NCBI GenBank assembly: GCA_022559845.1
Contig: CM040126.1
Span: 124,906,886 to 124,970,885 of the forward strand
Reading direction: 5' to 3'
Length of the DNA stretch: 64,000 nucleotides
Source: Amorphophallus konjac
Taxonomy: Eukaryota; Streptophyta; Magnoliopsida; Alismatales; Araceae
The position numbers and the translations under genes are program-made. Below the pieces are notes generated by a model, which saw only the letters and a list, made by a program, of their open reading frames with translations, made no database searches and was not told the DNA's origin. Shown here one piece after another: positions 1 to 9,994 of this stretch (the first letter of the stretch is position 1; the number at the start of each line of letters is the position of its first letter).

Positions 1-960
1 GTCTGGAAGGGTCGTCGGGACTTCGACTCCGAGCACGCACCGGAGGATGTGGTCCTGCGTCCCCTGGGTGAGTGCCATGGTGGCGATGCCGACGTCGAGG
101 TGGGGAATGTAGAGTGCCTCCGCGCTGAAGCGAGAGACGAAGTCCCACAACATCTCTTCTTTCCCCTACCTGAGAGTGAGCAGGGTCACAGCAGACTTGG
201 CTACCTTTTGGCAACACACAAAGTTCTCCTTGAACAACTTTTTGAGCTGCTGGAAGGAGGAGATCATTTCGATCGGCAGGGACTCGAACCATGCTCGGGC
301 GTTCTCCCAGAGGGTCGTGATGAACTCCAAGCATTTTACGGTATCCGAGGCCCGGTGGAACACCAAGTGGGACTCAAAACTGTGCAAGTGGTCGGCCGGG
401 TCGGTGGTGCCGTCGTAGGAGGTGAATGACGATAGCTGGAGCTTTGGCGGAATGGGGGCTTCCATGATTTCCCTAGAGAAGGGAGCGTGGAAGTCCAGGT
501 CATCGTCAATGAGGCCGCGATTCTTGGCACCCAGGAAGACGTCATCTAGGTATTAGACCTTATCCTCTATTTCGTCGAACCGTTGGAGCCGGCGGTCCAT
601 ATCTGGGTTGGAATGAAGTGGGCTGCGTACCTTGGGTGCAGGTACACTGCGTGACCGACGGGTCCTTACGACGGAGGTATGGGATGCCTCCCGTACTTGC
701 CGGAGGTTTTCTCTTGTCTGGCCTCTTTCGTCCTCCTGTCGTTCGGGTGGGGCGTACTGGGGCCTCACCCTCTGGTCCAAAAATTCTCAGCAGAATTCTG
801 CCAAGGCCTGGACCTCTTGGCGGAGCTCATCTAGGTCACCTAGGGTGACCTCATGTCGGGGGTGATTGGAAGAAGCTTCATGCGACCTCCGGCGAGAGTT
901 GGGTCCCTAGTGGGAGCCCCGCCCCCGATTGCTGGCGTTGCGGAGGCTTCCACGGGGCGC
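1..960 (-). pseudogene. gag: Gag of Tat-like gypsy element (broken, partial)
   Basis: Structural capsid protein of a Ty3/gypsy element. The minus strand encodes an N-terminal charged region (around 780-553, ending with RRLQRFDEIEDKV), then the plant retrotransposon gag domain between about 465 and 166. The domain is recognised by PPKLQLSSFTSYDGTTDPADHL, the central ARAWFESLP and the following SSFQQLKKLF. Such a YDGTTDP..HL..F pattern is typical of plant gypsy gag. In-frame stops and a frame change separate the pieces (for example after DEIEDKV and after TLLTLR), so no intact protein can be made. The reading continues past 166 in another frame (residues resembling DFVSRFSAEALYIP) to the window edge. 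Its partner genes PR, RT, RH and IN are off the left side. Confidence 0.75.
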
Positions 961-980
961 CGTAGCCTTTTGCTCAGATT

Positions 981-996
981 CCCACAGACGGCGCCA
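981..996 (-). other. Primer-binding site of the minus-strand gypsy element
   Basis: The minus strand reads TGGCGCCGTCTGTGGG directly inside the LTR end. This is the common first-strand primer site of Tat-type plant gypsy elements and fixes the LTR's inner boundary within a few bases. Confidence 0.7.
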
Positions 997-1001
997 AGAA
1001 G

Positions 1002-1812
1002 TGTAGCGGCAGGAAAATGGTTGCTAGGCCACGTACCACCTTCTCTATTTATTTGTTGGGGAAGTCATCTCACGCCCGTGGAGGCTTGCAAACACCAAGA
1101 AACCAAAGAGGCATCAGAAGGAGTCTCGGGTGTTACCCCAGGGGACAACCCTACGATGCTTAAGTCAGCAAGGGATCAATGAGCAATAGAGAAGAGCGAA
1201 GTGAGAGAGAAGTCGAGTTCGTAGTAGACGATCCGAGAGGCATGTTGGTCCTCTGCACGCGTGCTCGCCGCTCCCAGTGGGTACTCGGAGAGTGCTCGCT
1301 GGGTGGTAAGACCGTGCAGGAGGAGGTTTCTCTCTATCGTTGTAGGTCTGGTTGCTCTATTCTCAATAGGAAGCTCTTACGGCATAAGTATCCACCCTCC
1401 CTCTTCTCCTCTGTCGATGTCCCTTTTATATGGGTTGTCCTGGAGTGAGGGGCCTCATCCCTTGAGAGGGAAGGGTCCACTTAGCAGAGTAACATTCCCC
1501 ACTATATTGGCGGGAGTTTCCCGTTGGGGGGCGATAGCCTCAGCGTCGGCTGGCCCCTGGGTAATTCTTATGGCACTCATGGGGCATGCTCGCCCGTTAT
1601 GGGGTCAAAGCCTACGTCGTGGGGGCAACGCTCGGTCATCGGAGTGTTCTCCGGCGAGAACTGCGCTTGGGTCATAACCTTTACGCCTTGTAGGATTCGA
1701 TGCTTTCTTGGGCTGGGCCTCACCTTAGTGGGCCACACCCGTATGTCTGCCTCTTGGCATAGGCCGGTCGTTACTGGGCCGAATGTGGGCCAGACTGGAT
1801 TTATCCTCCTCA
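1002..1812 (-). repeat. 5' LTR of the minus-strand gypsy element (about 811 bp)
   Basis: On the plus strand it starts TGTAGCGG beside the PBS and ends CCTCCTCA, giving TG...CA termini on both strands. The five bases after it are ATTAG. The partner LTR and the second copy of the target duplication are outside the window, so the boundaries rest on termini and PBS only. The short open frames inside it are not credible genes. Confidence 0.65.
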
Positions 1813-2478
1813 ATTAGCGATAGATAAGATAGCTCTTCACATGCGATTATCTAGCGACTATGTTTTATTTGCGACGGATTTGAGAGGGATTAGCGACCGA
1901 TATGATAGCTCTTCATATGCAATTATATTTTATTTGCGACAGATTTAAGAGGGATTAGCGATCGATAAGTAGCTCTTCATATGCAATTATGTAGCGACTA
2001 TTTGTATTTACGACGGATTTGAGAGGGATTAACAACTAATAAGATACTTGTTCATATGCGATTATGTCTTATTTGCGACGAATTTGAGAGGGATTAGCGA
2101 CCGATAAGATAGCTCTTCAGCGATATATGACTATATTAGAGATGGATTTGTGACAATTTAGCTACAAATCTTTAGCGACATAACAACGACAGAAGAAATC
2201 ATCGCAGATTAGCGACGTGTTAGCGGCAAATTTATTTTTTTGTAAAATTTTCTTAAATTTCCTTCAGTGGCGAATTTGAGTCAAAATGTTTTCCGTCACA
2301 AATTACCTGTTGATTTATGACGAAATTATTTGGGCCATGAATTAGCGACCAGATTTTACCGACGGATTGTGTTCGTTGAAAAATCGCCGCTAATCGGTCA
2401 CAATTCCATTTTGCGACTGATTTGCGATGAATTTACGATGGATATAGGTCGTTGCAAATCCTGCCTTTTCTTATAGTG
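1813..2478. mobile_element. Terminal region of a CACTA (En/Spm-type) DNA transposon
   Basis: The segment ends with CTTATAGTG at 2470-2478, which on the minus strand is CACTATAAG, the hallmark terminus of CACTA elements. Inside this terminus are many short subterminal repeats on both strands, such as GCGACGGATTT, TTAGCGAC and their complements. CACTA elements carry such motifs as transposase-binding sites. No transposase gene is visible. The other terminus is not in the window. The left limit is where the gypsy LTR begins. Confidence 0.7.
1830..2125. repeat. Subterminal tandem repeats of the CACTA element
   Basis: About four imperfect units of roughly 65-80 bp. Each contains GCGACGGATTTGAGAGGGAT (or a variant), then TTAGCGACCGATAAGATAG and CTCTTCATATG. 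They stand near 1871, 1936, 2011 and 2078. Confidence 0.65.
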
Positions 2479-3240
2479 TATGGCGAGGATGGGGGAGTGA
2501 TAAGATGGTATCAAAACAAAGCCACGAGAATGATTCTCCATTACCATCAACTTTGAAAACCATACCATGAGATCTTAGAATGTCCTCAAGATTTGTCACT
2601 AATCCATCAATAGTAGAGGCACACCCTAAGAGCATTGGAGGTCCGCGTGGGACATTACAAGATTCCCTAGAAAGGTAGGGGATGGTGCCCAACTTAGGAA
2701 TGCTACTAATAGATTTTGGAACTTTTGCTCTATCATTTCAAGTTTTGGCATAGGAACACAAACTCATTCCACAATGTAGGTGCAATTGCAGACCTAGGCT
2801 ATATTAATGCAGGTATGGTTACCGACTCAAATGCAACCACAACAAGATCATTCCATAGGAGATCATCGATGGGGATGTTTAAGAAGACATTGCGACCTCC
2901 TTATTTTAAGGGGGAGAGTCAACCGAAAATTGTTGAAAGTCAACTTGAAGAAGAGAAAAAGTTTAAGGTAATGAAATGTCAGGAGGAGGATAATGTGATT
3001 TTAGCCACATTCATGCTTTAGGTTTAGGCTCATGGATGGTGGAAGCCAGAGTGTTGAGATCTACTTTTGGTGGTTGTGGTGATTTAGAAATTAGTTGGAA
3101 GGACAAGACCATGACTGCGGCACTGAGGACAACTTTCATTGTGGAAACTAAATATGAAGAACTTGTTCAAGGAAAAGAAAGTTAGATAGTTAAACATGAA
3201 GATTCCCGCCTACTACTCACTCACTGTGTAAGGGGAATAA
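2479..3240 (+). pseudogene. gag: Decayed Ty3/gypsy leader and gag relic
   Basis: A TGGTATCA-start, PBS-like sequence lies at 2506 and resembles a mutated iMet primer site. It is followed by leader sequence and, from about 2870, a translated stretch reading LRPPYFKGESQPKIVES and then FKVMKCQEEDNVILATFML. This matches the plant gypsy gag pattern PPxFKGxxxPxxAExWL...F.VM.C.EE.KV.LATYML. Out-of-frame continuation through AHGWW and LEISWKD shows further gag homology up to about 3190. Stops and frameshifts are frequent, so this is an old fragment. It was probably truncated on the left by the CACTA end and is unrelated to the better preserved elements nearby. Confidence 0.6.
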
Positions 3241-3635
3241 GAGAATAAGTAGTTTATCTTATTTTATTAAGATAACAAAACTATAATCAATTGAAGTAAA
3301 AATTTACATTTTTGTTAGGGACGAGGTGACATGGAAGGATGGAGAAGGGATGAGGCGACAGGTATAGTGCAGAAGGGAATAAGGTGGCAAGATAAAGGAT
3401 AAGTCTTATCTAATGAGTGAACATACCCATGTATGTGAAGATCAGAGAGAAGAGTTTAGTTATGGGAGTTGGGAGAAGCCATCTTAAATGCTAGTTTGGG
3501 TGACTTTTTGAGCTCTTTGACGTCGTAGACAACGATGAACTGCAGTCATGTTAATATATGAAAGTTATTTTATTTTTATTTTAAAAATATTAAAGTATAA
3601 TTTATATGCAAAATTGTGTTTTACGACCAAGTTAA
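3241..3635. other. No gene seen; AT-rich sequence
   Basis: Low-complexity AT-rich DNA with no coding signal that I can support. It is the left flank of Sirevirus A; the five bases before that element are GTTAA. Confidence 0.5.
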
Positions 3636-5064
3636 TGTTAGATTTCTTAATTAATTTTGATAATAACAAAACTTTCGGTCAAGGGTGAGTTCGTGAGAAC
3701 AAAACCGTGCTAAATGACTGAGTAAGAATGGTGGACCTTGAGCAATGAAAATGGTTAAATTCTAAGTCTGAAATGATGGTCTAACTACTCTTGGGTTGAT
3801 TGTGAGACAAGTGAACATGTGTGACTGGTTGAAAATCATCTCGACGGCTTCTGGTAGGTAAACGGTCGACCGACGACCTCTATCATTCGACCAACAGGTT
3901 TGAACATTCAATCGACCACTATGTTCGGTCGACCGAATTTCCCAGATTGAATATGATCAGAAATCGATCAAACGATCGTTCAAAACGCTCGACCGATCTC
4001 TGCCCCACTTTTCTGGCTGCTAACCTTGTCTTGTAGAACTGTCGACCGATCTGTGCTAATGGTTGACCCATGGAAGATTAGCTACAATTGTTGACTTTTT
4101 GATTAAGAAGACCTTGACCACTGTATGCACATGAAAAATGGGGACTTGGCTCAAATTTCTTCCCACCCATGTGGGAGGAAGTCCCCAGAAGATTTTGAAG
4201 TCTATTAAAGGATTTAAAGTCAACATTCAATATGGGTAGTTGTTGAAATCTGCACAAGAATCTTTGAACACTATACATCCTTAAAAAATGAAAGATTTGG
4301 CTCCAAGTTTTCTTCTCACCCATATTAGGAGAACTCTCTAGAAGGGTTGAAGGATGCTTGGGTGACATAAAAACAAACTCCCATTGAGAGAAACATAAGA
4401 GAGCTAATTTTACAAGGTGATTGAGTGAGCTTAGCAAGAGTAAGAGCTGATAAGAGGGCACCTGCGTGAACAATGCATCTCCTTGCAACTCCACTCAAGA
4501 AAGAAGTGCTCTAAGAATGTTTCTTGCTGAAGATTATGCTAGAGTGGTACATGTTCAATAAGAGGCCATTCCACTTCAAGGCGAACCTCCTTCATCTGTA
4601 AAGATATCATGGTGATCTCACTCAGGGGGAGCTTTCAACATTCATTTGTTCTTTAATTTCCCCAATTTTCATCACATCATTTGTGCTGAATTTATTTAAG
4701 GCTTGAACTAAGGTTTTCTTATGTGTGTGGATCCGACAAGATCCAGTGTATATGTGTTGATGCATTACATCATGCTAGACTGGAAAACTTTGTGCGTGTG
4801 TGTGTTATCTTGTTGTGTTTACAAGGTTAGTGTGTGGAATCGTCACTGATTGTGAGGGTTGGACGTAGGTTGCACCAGTTGCATCCGAACCACCTTAAAA
4901 ATCCTTGTACATCGTGGTTTACTTTTTATCTTCTACCTCCATTCATTGTATTTAATCTTCACGATAGATTTTCCACATATGGTTCTTTAATTTCCTCAAA
5001 GTCGTGAAAAAGGGGACAAACTCAATTCACCCCCATCTTGGTTTGTTGTTGCTCCGGGACTTCA
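3636..5064 (+). repeat. 5' LTR of Sirevirus A (1429 bp)
   Basis: Begins TGTTAGATTTC, followed closely by TTTTGATAATAACAAAAC, which is a common Sirevirus LTR start. It ends CCGGGACTTCA, two bases before the PBS. Near 3850-4060 it carries several GTCGACCGA-like motifs, also seen in the solo LTR at 20078. A short hairpin (TCAC with GTGA, 4843-4855) precedes GGACGTAGGTTGC and the CGAACCACCTTAAAAATC box at about 4895-4912. ATTCACCCCC stands near the 3' end. Confidence 0.75.
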
Positions 5065-5130
5065 ATTGGTATTAGAGCTTAGGTTCTTTATTTCTTGAAG
5101 ATCCAACAATCTAGAGAAAGAACTTGAACA

Positions 5131-5938
5131 GTGGCAAACAAGGGTTTGATGCCTAAGGGTCACTCTATTCATCGTCCTCCTTTCTTTGATGATCTAACTA
5201 CTCCTACTAGAAAAATAGAATGCATGTGTTTCTTAGAGCACGAGATTACGAAATCTGAAAGGTAGTTGACAAGGGTCTATATGATCTACCCAAGGATGAG
5301 GGTAGTTGGACTGTCGATGAAATTAAGAAATATATCATTAACTTTAATGCAATGAATATTATGCAATGTGCCATACACCCTAATAAAATTTCTCATGTTT
5401 CTATGTGTTCCTGAGCAAAAGACATGTAGGACAAGCTGAGGCTGATCTATGAAGGTACCTCAGAGGTTAAAGAGACCAAGGCCAACCTACTGGTTCATGA
5501 TTATGAACTGTTCAAGATGAAACCGGATGAGACAATTTCTGAGATGTTGGCTAGATTGATAGAAATAACAAATGGTCTAAAAGGTCTAGGAAAAGAATAC
5601 ATAAACTCTGAGCTTGTCAGGAATGTTTTGAGGTCGCTTCCACTAGCGTGGTATACAAAGGCCACTATCATTGAAGATTTGAAAACTTTGTCTGTCCTCT
5701 CCTTAGATGAACTGATTGGGTCACTCATGACCTATGAAATAAACATCAAAAGGAGTGAGGATGAGTCTAAGAAAAAGAAGACAATAGCACTGAAGGCAAA
5801 TCAACTAGAATAAGATTCGAGCAAAGAGGACTCAACGGATGATAGTGATGAAGAAGGAGACTTGGCTATGCTAACTCGTCAAGTGAAGAAGTTCTTGAGG
5901 AGGAAGAAAAAATTCTTATGAAACTTTAGAAAAGAACA
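5131..5938 (+). pseudogene. gag: Gag of Sirevirus A, first part (UBN2-type domain)
   Basis: Capsid-type gag of a copia element. The expected start is GTG at 5131 (probably a lost ATG), with an in-frame ATG at 5149. The translation begins near RPPFFDD, then after a frame change continues as GLYDLPKDEGSW, LIYEGTSEVKETKANLL, YELFKMKPDETISEMLARL, LIGSLMTYEI and the acidic LAMLTRQVKKFLRR. These are successive landmarks of the Sirevirus gag, UBN2 domain first. Stops near 5262, 5413 and 5431 and a frameshift make it non-functional. It is cut at 5943 by element B, and the zinc knuckle is found on the far side at 19890. Confidence 0.8.
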
Positions 5939-5943
5939 AAAGA
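5938..5943 (+). repeat. Target-site duplication of Sirevirus B, left copy
   Basis: AAAAGA lies directly before the LTR at 5944 and again directly after the 3' LTR at 19839-19844. The real 5-bp duplication is ambiguous by one base within this run. It lies inside the gag of element A. Confidence 0.8.
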
Positions 5944-6054
5944 TGTTGCACTCCTGTGGTTTTGATGATGTCATACACTATAAGTCAATTATGATGGTTC
6001 ATCTTAACATATTTCTTTTACACACTCTTATATATTGCACTCTCTAGTTCTACT

Positions 6055-6735
6055 CAGAAAGTCTGTGCATACACAGTTATTTCTTTCTACATTTTATGTC
6101 CATGCTGTTGGTGCATCTTAACTGAATAGGGTATGTGCATGCAAGTATCAAGTCGGTGCAACCTTAGTTACTGCACACGACTAAGTCATTGCAATATCTG
6201 TATACGCATATTAAGTCAGTGCAGTTTATCTCCTGGCCATTCATTAAGTTGGTGCATATGTTCACTAGACCGCATTGTAAGTCTGTGCATATGCCGCATC
6301 TTCAACGAACCAGGTCTGTGCATTAATGTCTGACAGTAAACATAAGACTGTGCATACTTCTCTGCTAAGTCCGTGCATAAGAGGTTATAGGTCAAATCTC
6401 GGTGCAAGTTTTTGGGACGCACTAGTCTGTGCATGTTTAGAGTGTTGTGCATGTAGGGTCGGTGCAATCTTACCATGTGCACATTCTAAGTCCGTGCATG
6501 TTTTGCATCGCTTGATCCAAGTCTGTGCATATCACTATAAAGGTCAGTGCATATCTATCTCAGCCGTTTTAAAGTTACTGCATGTTATGTTTTAGCCGCA
6601 CCATGATCGGTGCACATGTGTTAGAAGATAAGTAAAAGTCAGTGCACATCCTTCTTTGTGATAAACAGGGTCAGTGCATGTCAGTTAGAGTCTGTGCTAG
6701 ACTTGCTATACGATACGTAAAGTCTGTGCATGACC
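6055..6735 (+). promoter_or_regulatory. Array of about 24 AGTCNGTGCAT motifs in the LTR
   Basis: Copies of the core AAGTCTGTGCAT and near variants (AAGTCGGTGCAA, AAGTCCGTGCAT, AAGTCAGTGCAC) recur every 25-35 bp on the plus strand, upstream of the TATA box. Sequence between copies is not repeated. This reads like a cluster of binding sites rather than a tandem satellite. The binding factor is unknown. The 3' LTR holds the same array at about 14785-15465. Confidence 0.8.
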
Positions 6736-6902
6736 TTGGTCAATGTTGCCTCCACTAAAATCCTCTCTTGCTTGGCAGGTTTGTCACCTGATCGAGCATG
6801 TGTTCGGCGAACCCAAAACCAATGAAGTTACTCCACGTGAAAATCAATGTACCAGGTTTAAGGGCTCGTGATCCGAGGCATCGAACTGAAATGATGATCC
6901 TG

Positions 6903-6989
6903 ACACGTGGAACCGAAAAGGGATCAGATGTGTGAAAAGAAATGGGCGGGAATCGTGTTAGCCACACGCTCTCATTTGGCTATAAAAGG
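6903..6989 (+). promoter_or_regulatory. Core promoter of Sirevirus B: G-box, GGGCGGGAA, TATA
   Basis: ACACGTGG at 6903-6910, GGGCGGGAA at 6944-6952 (an E2F-like site read as TTCCCGCC on the minus strand) and CTATAAAAGG at 6980-6989. The same order recurs in the LTRs of C1 and E. In the 3' LTR the E2F-like site has decayed to GGGTGGGAA. Confidence 0.7.
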
Positions 6990-7239
6990 AGGCTGAAGAC
7001 AGTAAGAGGAAGCTGCTGAAGATTAAAAAGGAGAGAGAGTGCATCTACAGCCATGGAGTATAGAAGAATTTCCCTATTCGAGAGAAGAGCATGAAGTGTT
7101 TGAGTGATCATTGTTGGATTTTAGAGCTTGAAAGACTGCTTCTCTGGAAGCTATATTTTTGTTGTTTTGAGTGACTAGTTTCTTATCATCTTTTCTTTTT
7201 CGTGTTGTTTCACCCATTTCTTCCTTACTGCTTTTTTAC

Positions 7240-7343
7240 CCTCTAAGTGTACTTAGAGGAAGGGAGATTGGTTCTCCAGTTGCGAGTGTAGGCATTACAC
7301 TCGTGTGTTCCCTCTGGTTTAGAGGAAGGGAGGTTGGTCCTCC
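7240..7343 (+). other. Five consecutive perfect hairpins in the LTR leader
   Basis: Stem pairs in order: CCTCTAAG with CTTAGAGG (7240-7259, loop TGTA); GGAGA with TCTCC (7263-7277, loop TTGGT); CGAGTGTA with TACACTCG (7283-7303); CCTCT with AGAGG (7311-7325); GGAGG with CCTCC (7329-7343, loop TTGGT). All lie downstream of TATA and so are expected in the transcript. Confidence 0.75.
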
Positions 7344-7492
7344 GGTTCTGATCTTGCTGGGGCAAGTTCGGGTTCAAATCCTGTAGGTCACAGGATCAGT
7401 GTTGAGGGATTTGTTCCCTTGTGGCAAGCTGTGTGACAGCGGATGTCTGCAGACTGAGTATGCTGTGCTTTACATTGCTTAGTGCAAGGAAG

Positions 7493-7557
7493 CCTTACTC
7501 CAGTGGGGTAAGGGGTGGACGTAGATTGCTGACCGCGATCGAACCACCTTAAAAATC
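7493..7557 (+). other. Terminal leader hairpin and conserved GGACGTAG box
   Basis: A nine-pair stem with one wobble (CCTTACTCC with GGGGTAAGG, loop AGTG, 7493-7513) is followed at once by GGTGGACGTAGATTGC and CGAACCACCTTAAAAATC. The box, not the stem sequence, is shared with the other Sirevirus LTRs here. A copy is present in the 3' LTR at about 19531-19596. Confidence 0.75.
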
Positions 7558-7802
7558 TTCTGTCCCTTGGCGTGGTTTGATCTTGTCTGCTATATTATTT
7601 TCAGCTCGCTAGGTGTTTGTTCTCTGCACTACTTTTGTCTTGTTCTCTTTGAGCTTTTGTCTCTCTTGTTGCTTCGTGGCTAATCTCGAGAAGGATCCTT
7701 ACTACATTTTTTGAATTATTTTGTCGATCTTCGATTTAGATTGAATTTGGGGGTGACCTATTCATTCCCCCTTCTAGATCACCCATCGTGCGTGCTATCA
7801 AT

Positions 7803-7814
7803 TGGTATCAGAGC
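7803..7814 (+). other. Primer-binding site of Sirevirus B
   Basis: TGGTATCAGAGC, complementary to the 3' end of initiator methionine tRNA, lies two bases after the LTR end. Confidence 0.9.
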
Positions 7815-7826
7815 AGGTTACCCATC

Positions 7827-9980
7827 ATGTGGTCAAACGGCCAGGTTAATCTAGGATCTAGCGGTCCTCGAAGCTTCATGGATGAGGGACAGTCTATAAG
7901 CCGCCCTCCTTTCTTTGATGGTACTTACTATTTCTACTGGAAAAACATGATGGAGGTGTTTATGAGAGCACAGAGCCACAAGCTGTGGAAAGTGATCACC
8001 GTAGGGCCTTATGATCTTCCACCGAACGAAGATGCATGGACGGAGGATCACGTCAAACTTTCAACCATCAACTGTTCGGCCTTGAACATCATTCAGTGTG
8101 CGGTTCATCCTGATGAATACGCCCGGATTTCAGCCTACAAAACTGTCAAGAAGATGTGGGATGAATTAGAGCTGATCTACGAAGGTACATCCCAAGTGAA
8201 GGCCACAAAGGTAAACATGCTGACCTCTGAATATGAATTATTTAAAATGAAATCTTAGGAGACGATCACTGAAATGTATGCCAGGTTGTCATTCATTACT
8301 AATAGTCTTAATGGGCTTGGGAAATAAATTTCAGAGGGGGACATCGTCAGGAAAATTTTTAGGTCGCTATCCCCCGCTTGGCATACCAAGGCCATAGTGA
8401 TAGAAGAGTCTAAGGACCTTTCAAAAATGACAGTCACTGAACTGATAGGATCCCTAATGACCTACGAAATGAACTTCAAAAGGAATGGTGAAGGAAGTGA
8501 GAAGAAGGGCAAGAACATTGCCCTCAAGGTGTCCAGCAGTAAAGCTAGCAGCAGCAGTGGTAGTAGCAGTGGGGAGTCTGACGGCTTGTCAGACCTTGAT
8601 CAAGAGGAGCAAGCTATGCTCACTCGACAGTTTCGGAAGTTTCTGAGAACGAAGGAAAAAACCTTTAGAAGGAAAGGGTCATATCCCTCTGGTAAGAAGT
8701 TTGATTTTAACAATGATAAAAATAGGAGCACTAAGAAGATTTCATGTTATCACTGCAGGAAGACATGACATATAAAAGGTGAATGTCCTGATCTCTAGAA
8801 AAAGGCCTCCAAGGTGCAGAAGAAGAAACCTCAAGCTATGGTTTGCACGTGGAGTGATGAGGAGGAAGACCCAGAGGCTAGCTCTTCAGAGGAAGACAAA
8901 GAAGGAATATGCCTCATGGCCAAAAGCGATGAAGAGGTAACCAATATTTTTGAGAACTTTACAATTGATGATTGGGAAGATTCATATGCTGAACTGGTAG
9001 ATAAATTTAATGCTTTGAGCAAAGAGCATAGGATGATAAACAGACAATTGAATATTGCCACTGAAGAACAGGTTCAGACTAACAAAGAGAATCTAAAGTT
9101 CAAGGAAGAAGTAGAAGAGATGAACTCTCTTAGAAAAGAAAACGAAGACCTTAAGTCTGAAAGTCAGGAAATACAAGAACAACTTGATGAAATTAAGTCA
9201 AAACTTCAAGAGTGTCGGAGTGAGAACAACTTAATGAGTGAGAAAAATGAGGCTGTTAAGAAATTGAATTCTGAACTCCTAAAAAACTGTGAAACATTAC
9301 AGAAGGAGCTGGAAGATAAACAGAGAACCCTAGAAAAATTTGTTCAAGGAAAGTTGAACTTAGATACTATGTTGGGTGCTAGGGTTAATTTCAATAAGGA
9401 AGGATTGGGCTACAATCCGGCACAGAAAAGGCCCTTTGAATTCAAAACTATAACTTTTTATCCAGAAAAGGGAAAAGAGAAAATGGACACACCATCAAGC
9501 TCTAGTCATGTTGAAAGTGTCCATCAAACTGGGAATAAGTCAACAAAACATGTCCAACAACACTCTAAAAATGTTAAGAACTTAACTAGACAAGCTGCCA
9601 TGTCCGTCAACCAGAACAAGAGTGTTAACAGAACCAAGCAAATGACCCACAACAAAAATTCATATTATAATAAGAACATGGGTCAGTACAAAAGAAACTG
9701 GGGAAATCATGCTCACACTCAGAGATTCTTTAATGAGTATACTTTTCCTAGACAGTCTGGGTACAGTAGATACCCGAGGAATGAATAGTCCACCAATATG
9801 AACAGATTCAACATCAATAAATCAAGTGGATAGAACTTGAGTCATAACTTCAACAAAACTACAAATAGAGTGCAAATGGAAAATACCTTGAGACAGGTCT
9901 GGATTCCAAAGTGTTTGCTTAGAGAGTTGAATAATGTTTTTGGACCCAATCTATCTTGGGTTCCAAACCACTTTGCTTAA
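7827..9980 (+). pseudogene. gag: Gag of Sirevirus B (one frame, several stops)
   Basis: Capsid/nucleocapsid precursor. From the ATG at 7827 one frame runs to the stop at 9978. The N-terminal RPPFFDGTYYFYWKNMM and IYEGTSQVKATKVNML are the UBN2-type gag domain. A serine-rich acidic linker follows (8536-8610), then a CX2CX4HX4C knuckle at about 8745-8787 in which a stop replaces the residue before H. A long Glu/Lys-rich coiled coil lies at about 8990-9350, then a basic Asn/Lys-rich tail ending in VWIPK...WVPNHFA. The long coiled-coil C-terminus is characteristic of Sireviruses. Stops occur at 8256 (TAG), 8325 (TAA), 8766 (TGA), 8796 (TAG), 9786 (TAG) and 9831 (TAG). Pol starts in another frame 14 bases downstream. 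Confidence 0.9.
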
Positions 9981-9994
9981 TTTGCTCTATGCAG

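Larger units (their letters stand above)
1..1812 (-). mobile_element. Partial Ty3/gypsy retrotransposon (Tat-like), 5' end
   Basis: Read on the minus strand, this stretch gives in order an LTR (1812 down to 1002), a primer-binding site and a gag region that runs off the left edge of the window. The body of the element, with pol and the second LTR, must lie further left. The LTR begins TGAGGAGGATAAATCC on the minus strand and ends CTACAC-like sequence just before the PBS. The element lies against a CACTA end at 1813. Whether it inserted into that transposon needs its other flank, which is not in the window. Confidence 0.8.
5944..7800 (+). repeat. 5' LTR of Sirevirus B (1857 bp)
   Basis: Starts TGTTGCACTCC, followed by TTTTGATGATGTCA, and ends GTGCGTGCTATCA. 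It contains a motif array (6055-6735), a promoter module with TATA (6903-6989), a leader with five perfect hairpins (7240-7343), the conserved box at 7512-7557 and ATTCCCCCTTCTAGATCAC near its end. Confidence 0.9.

Noticed and set aside
2716..3190. Gag relic at 2716-3190 as the missing N-terminal gag of the Tekay-like element
   Set aside because: After the ISWKD block the relic continues differently from the FEEFFNSKYF text at 26514, and it is far more decayed. No matching target duplication joins them.
6055..6735. Regularly spaced short repeats that could suggest a CRISPR array
   Set aside because: The repeats are only about 12 bp, imperfect, and lie in an LTR upstream of a TATA box in plant retrotransposon DNA. 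There are no cas genes, and CRISPR does not occur in plants.
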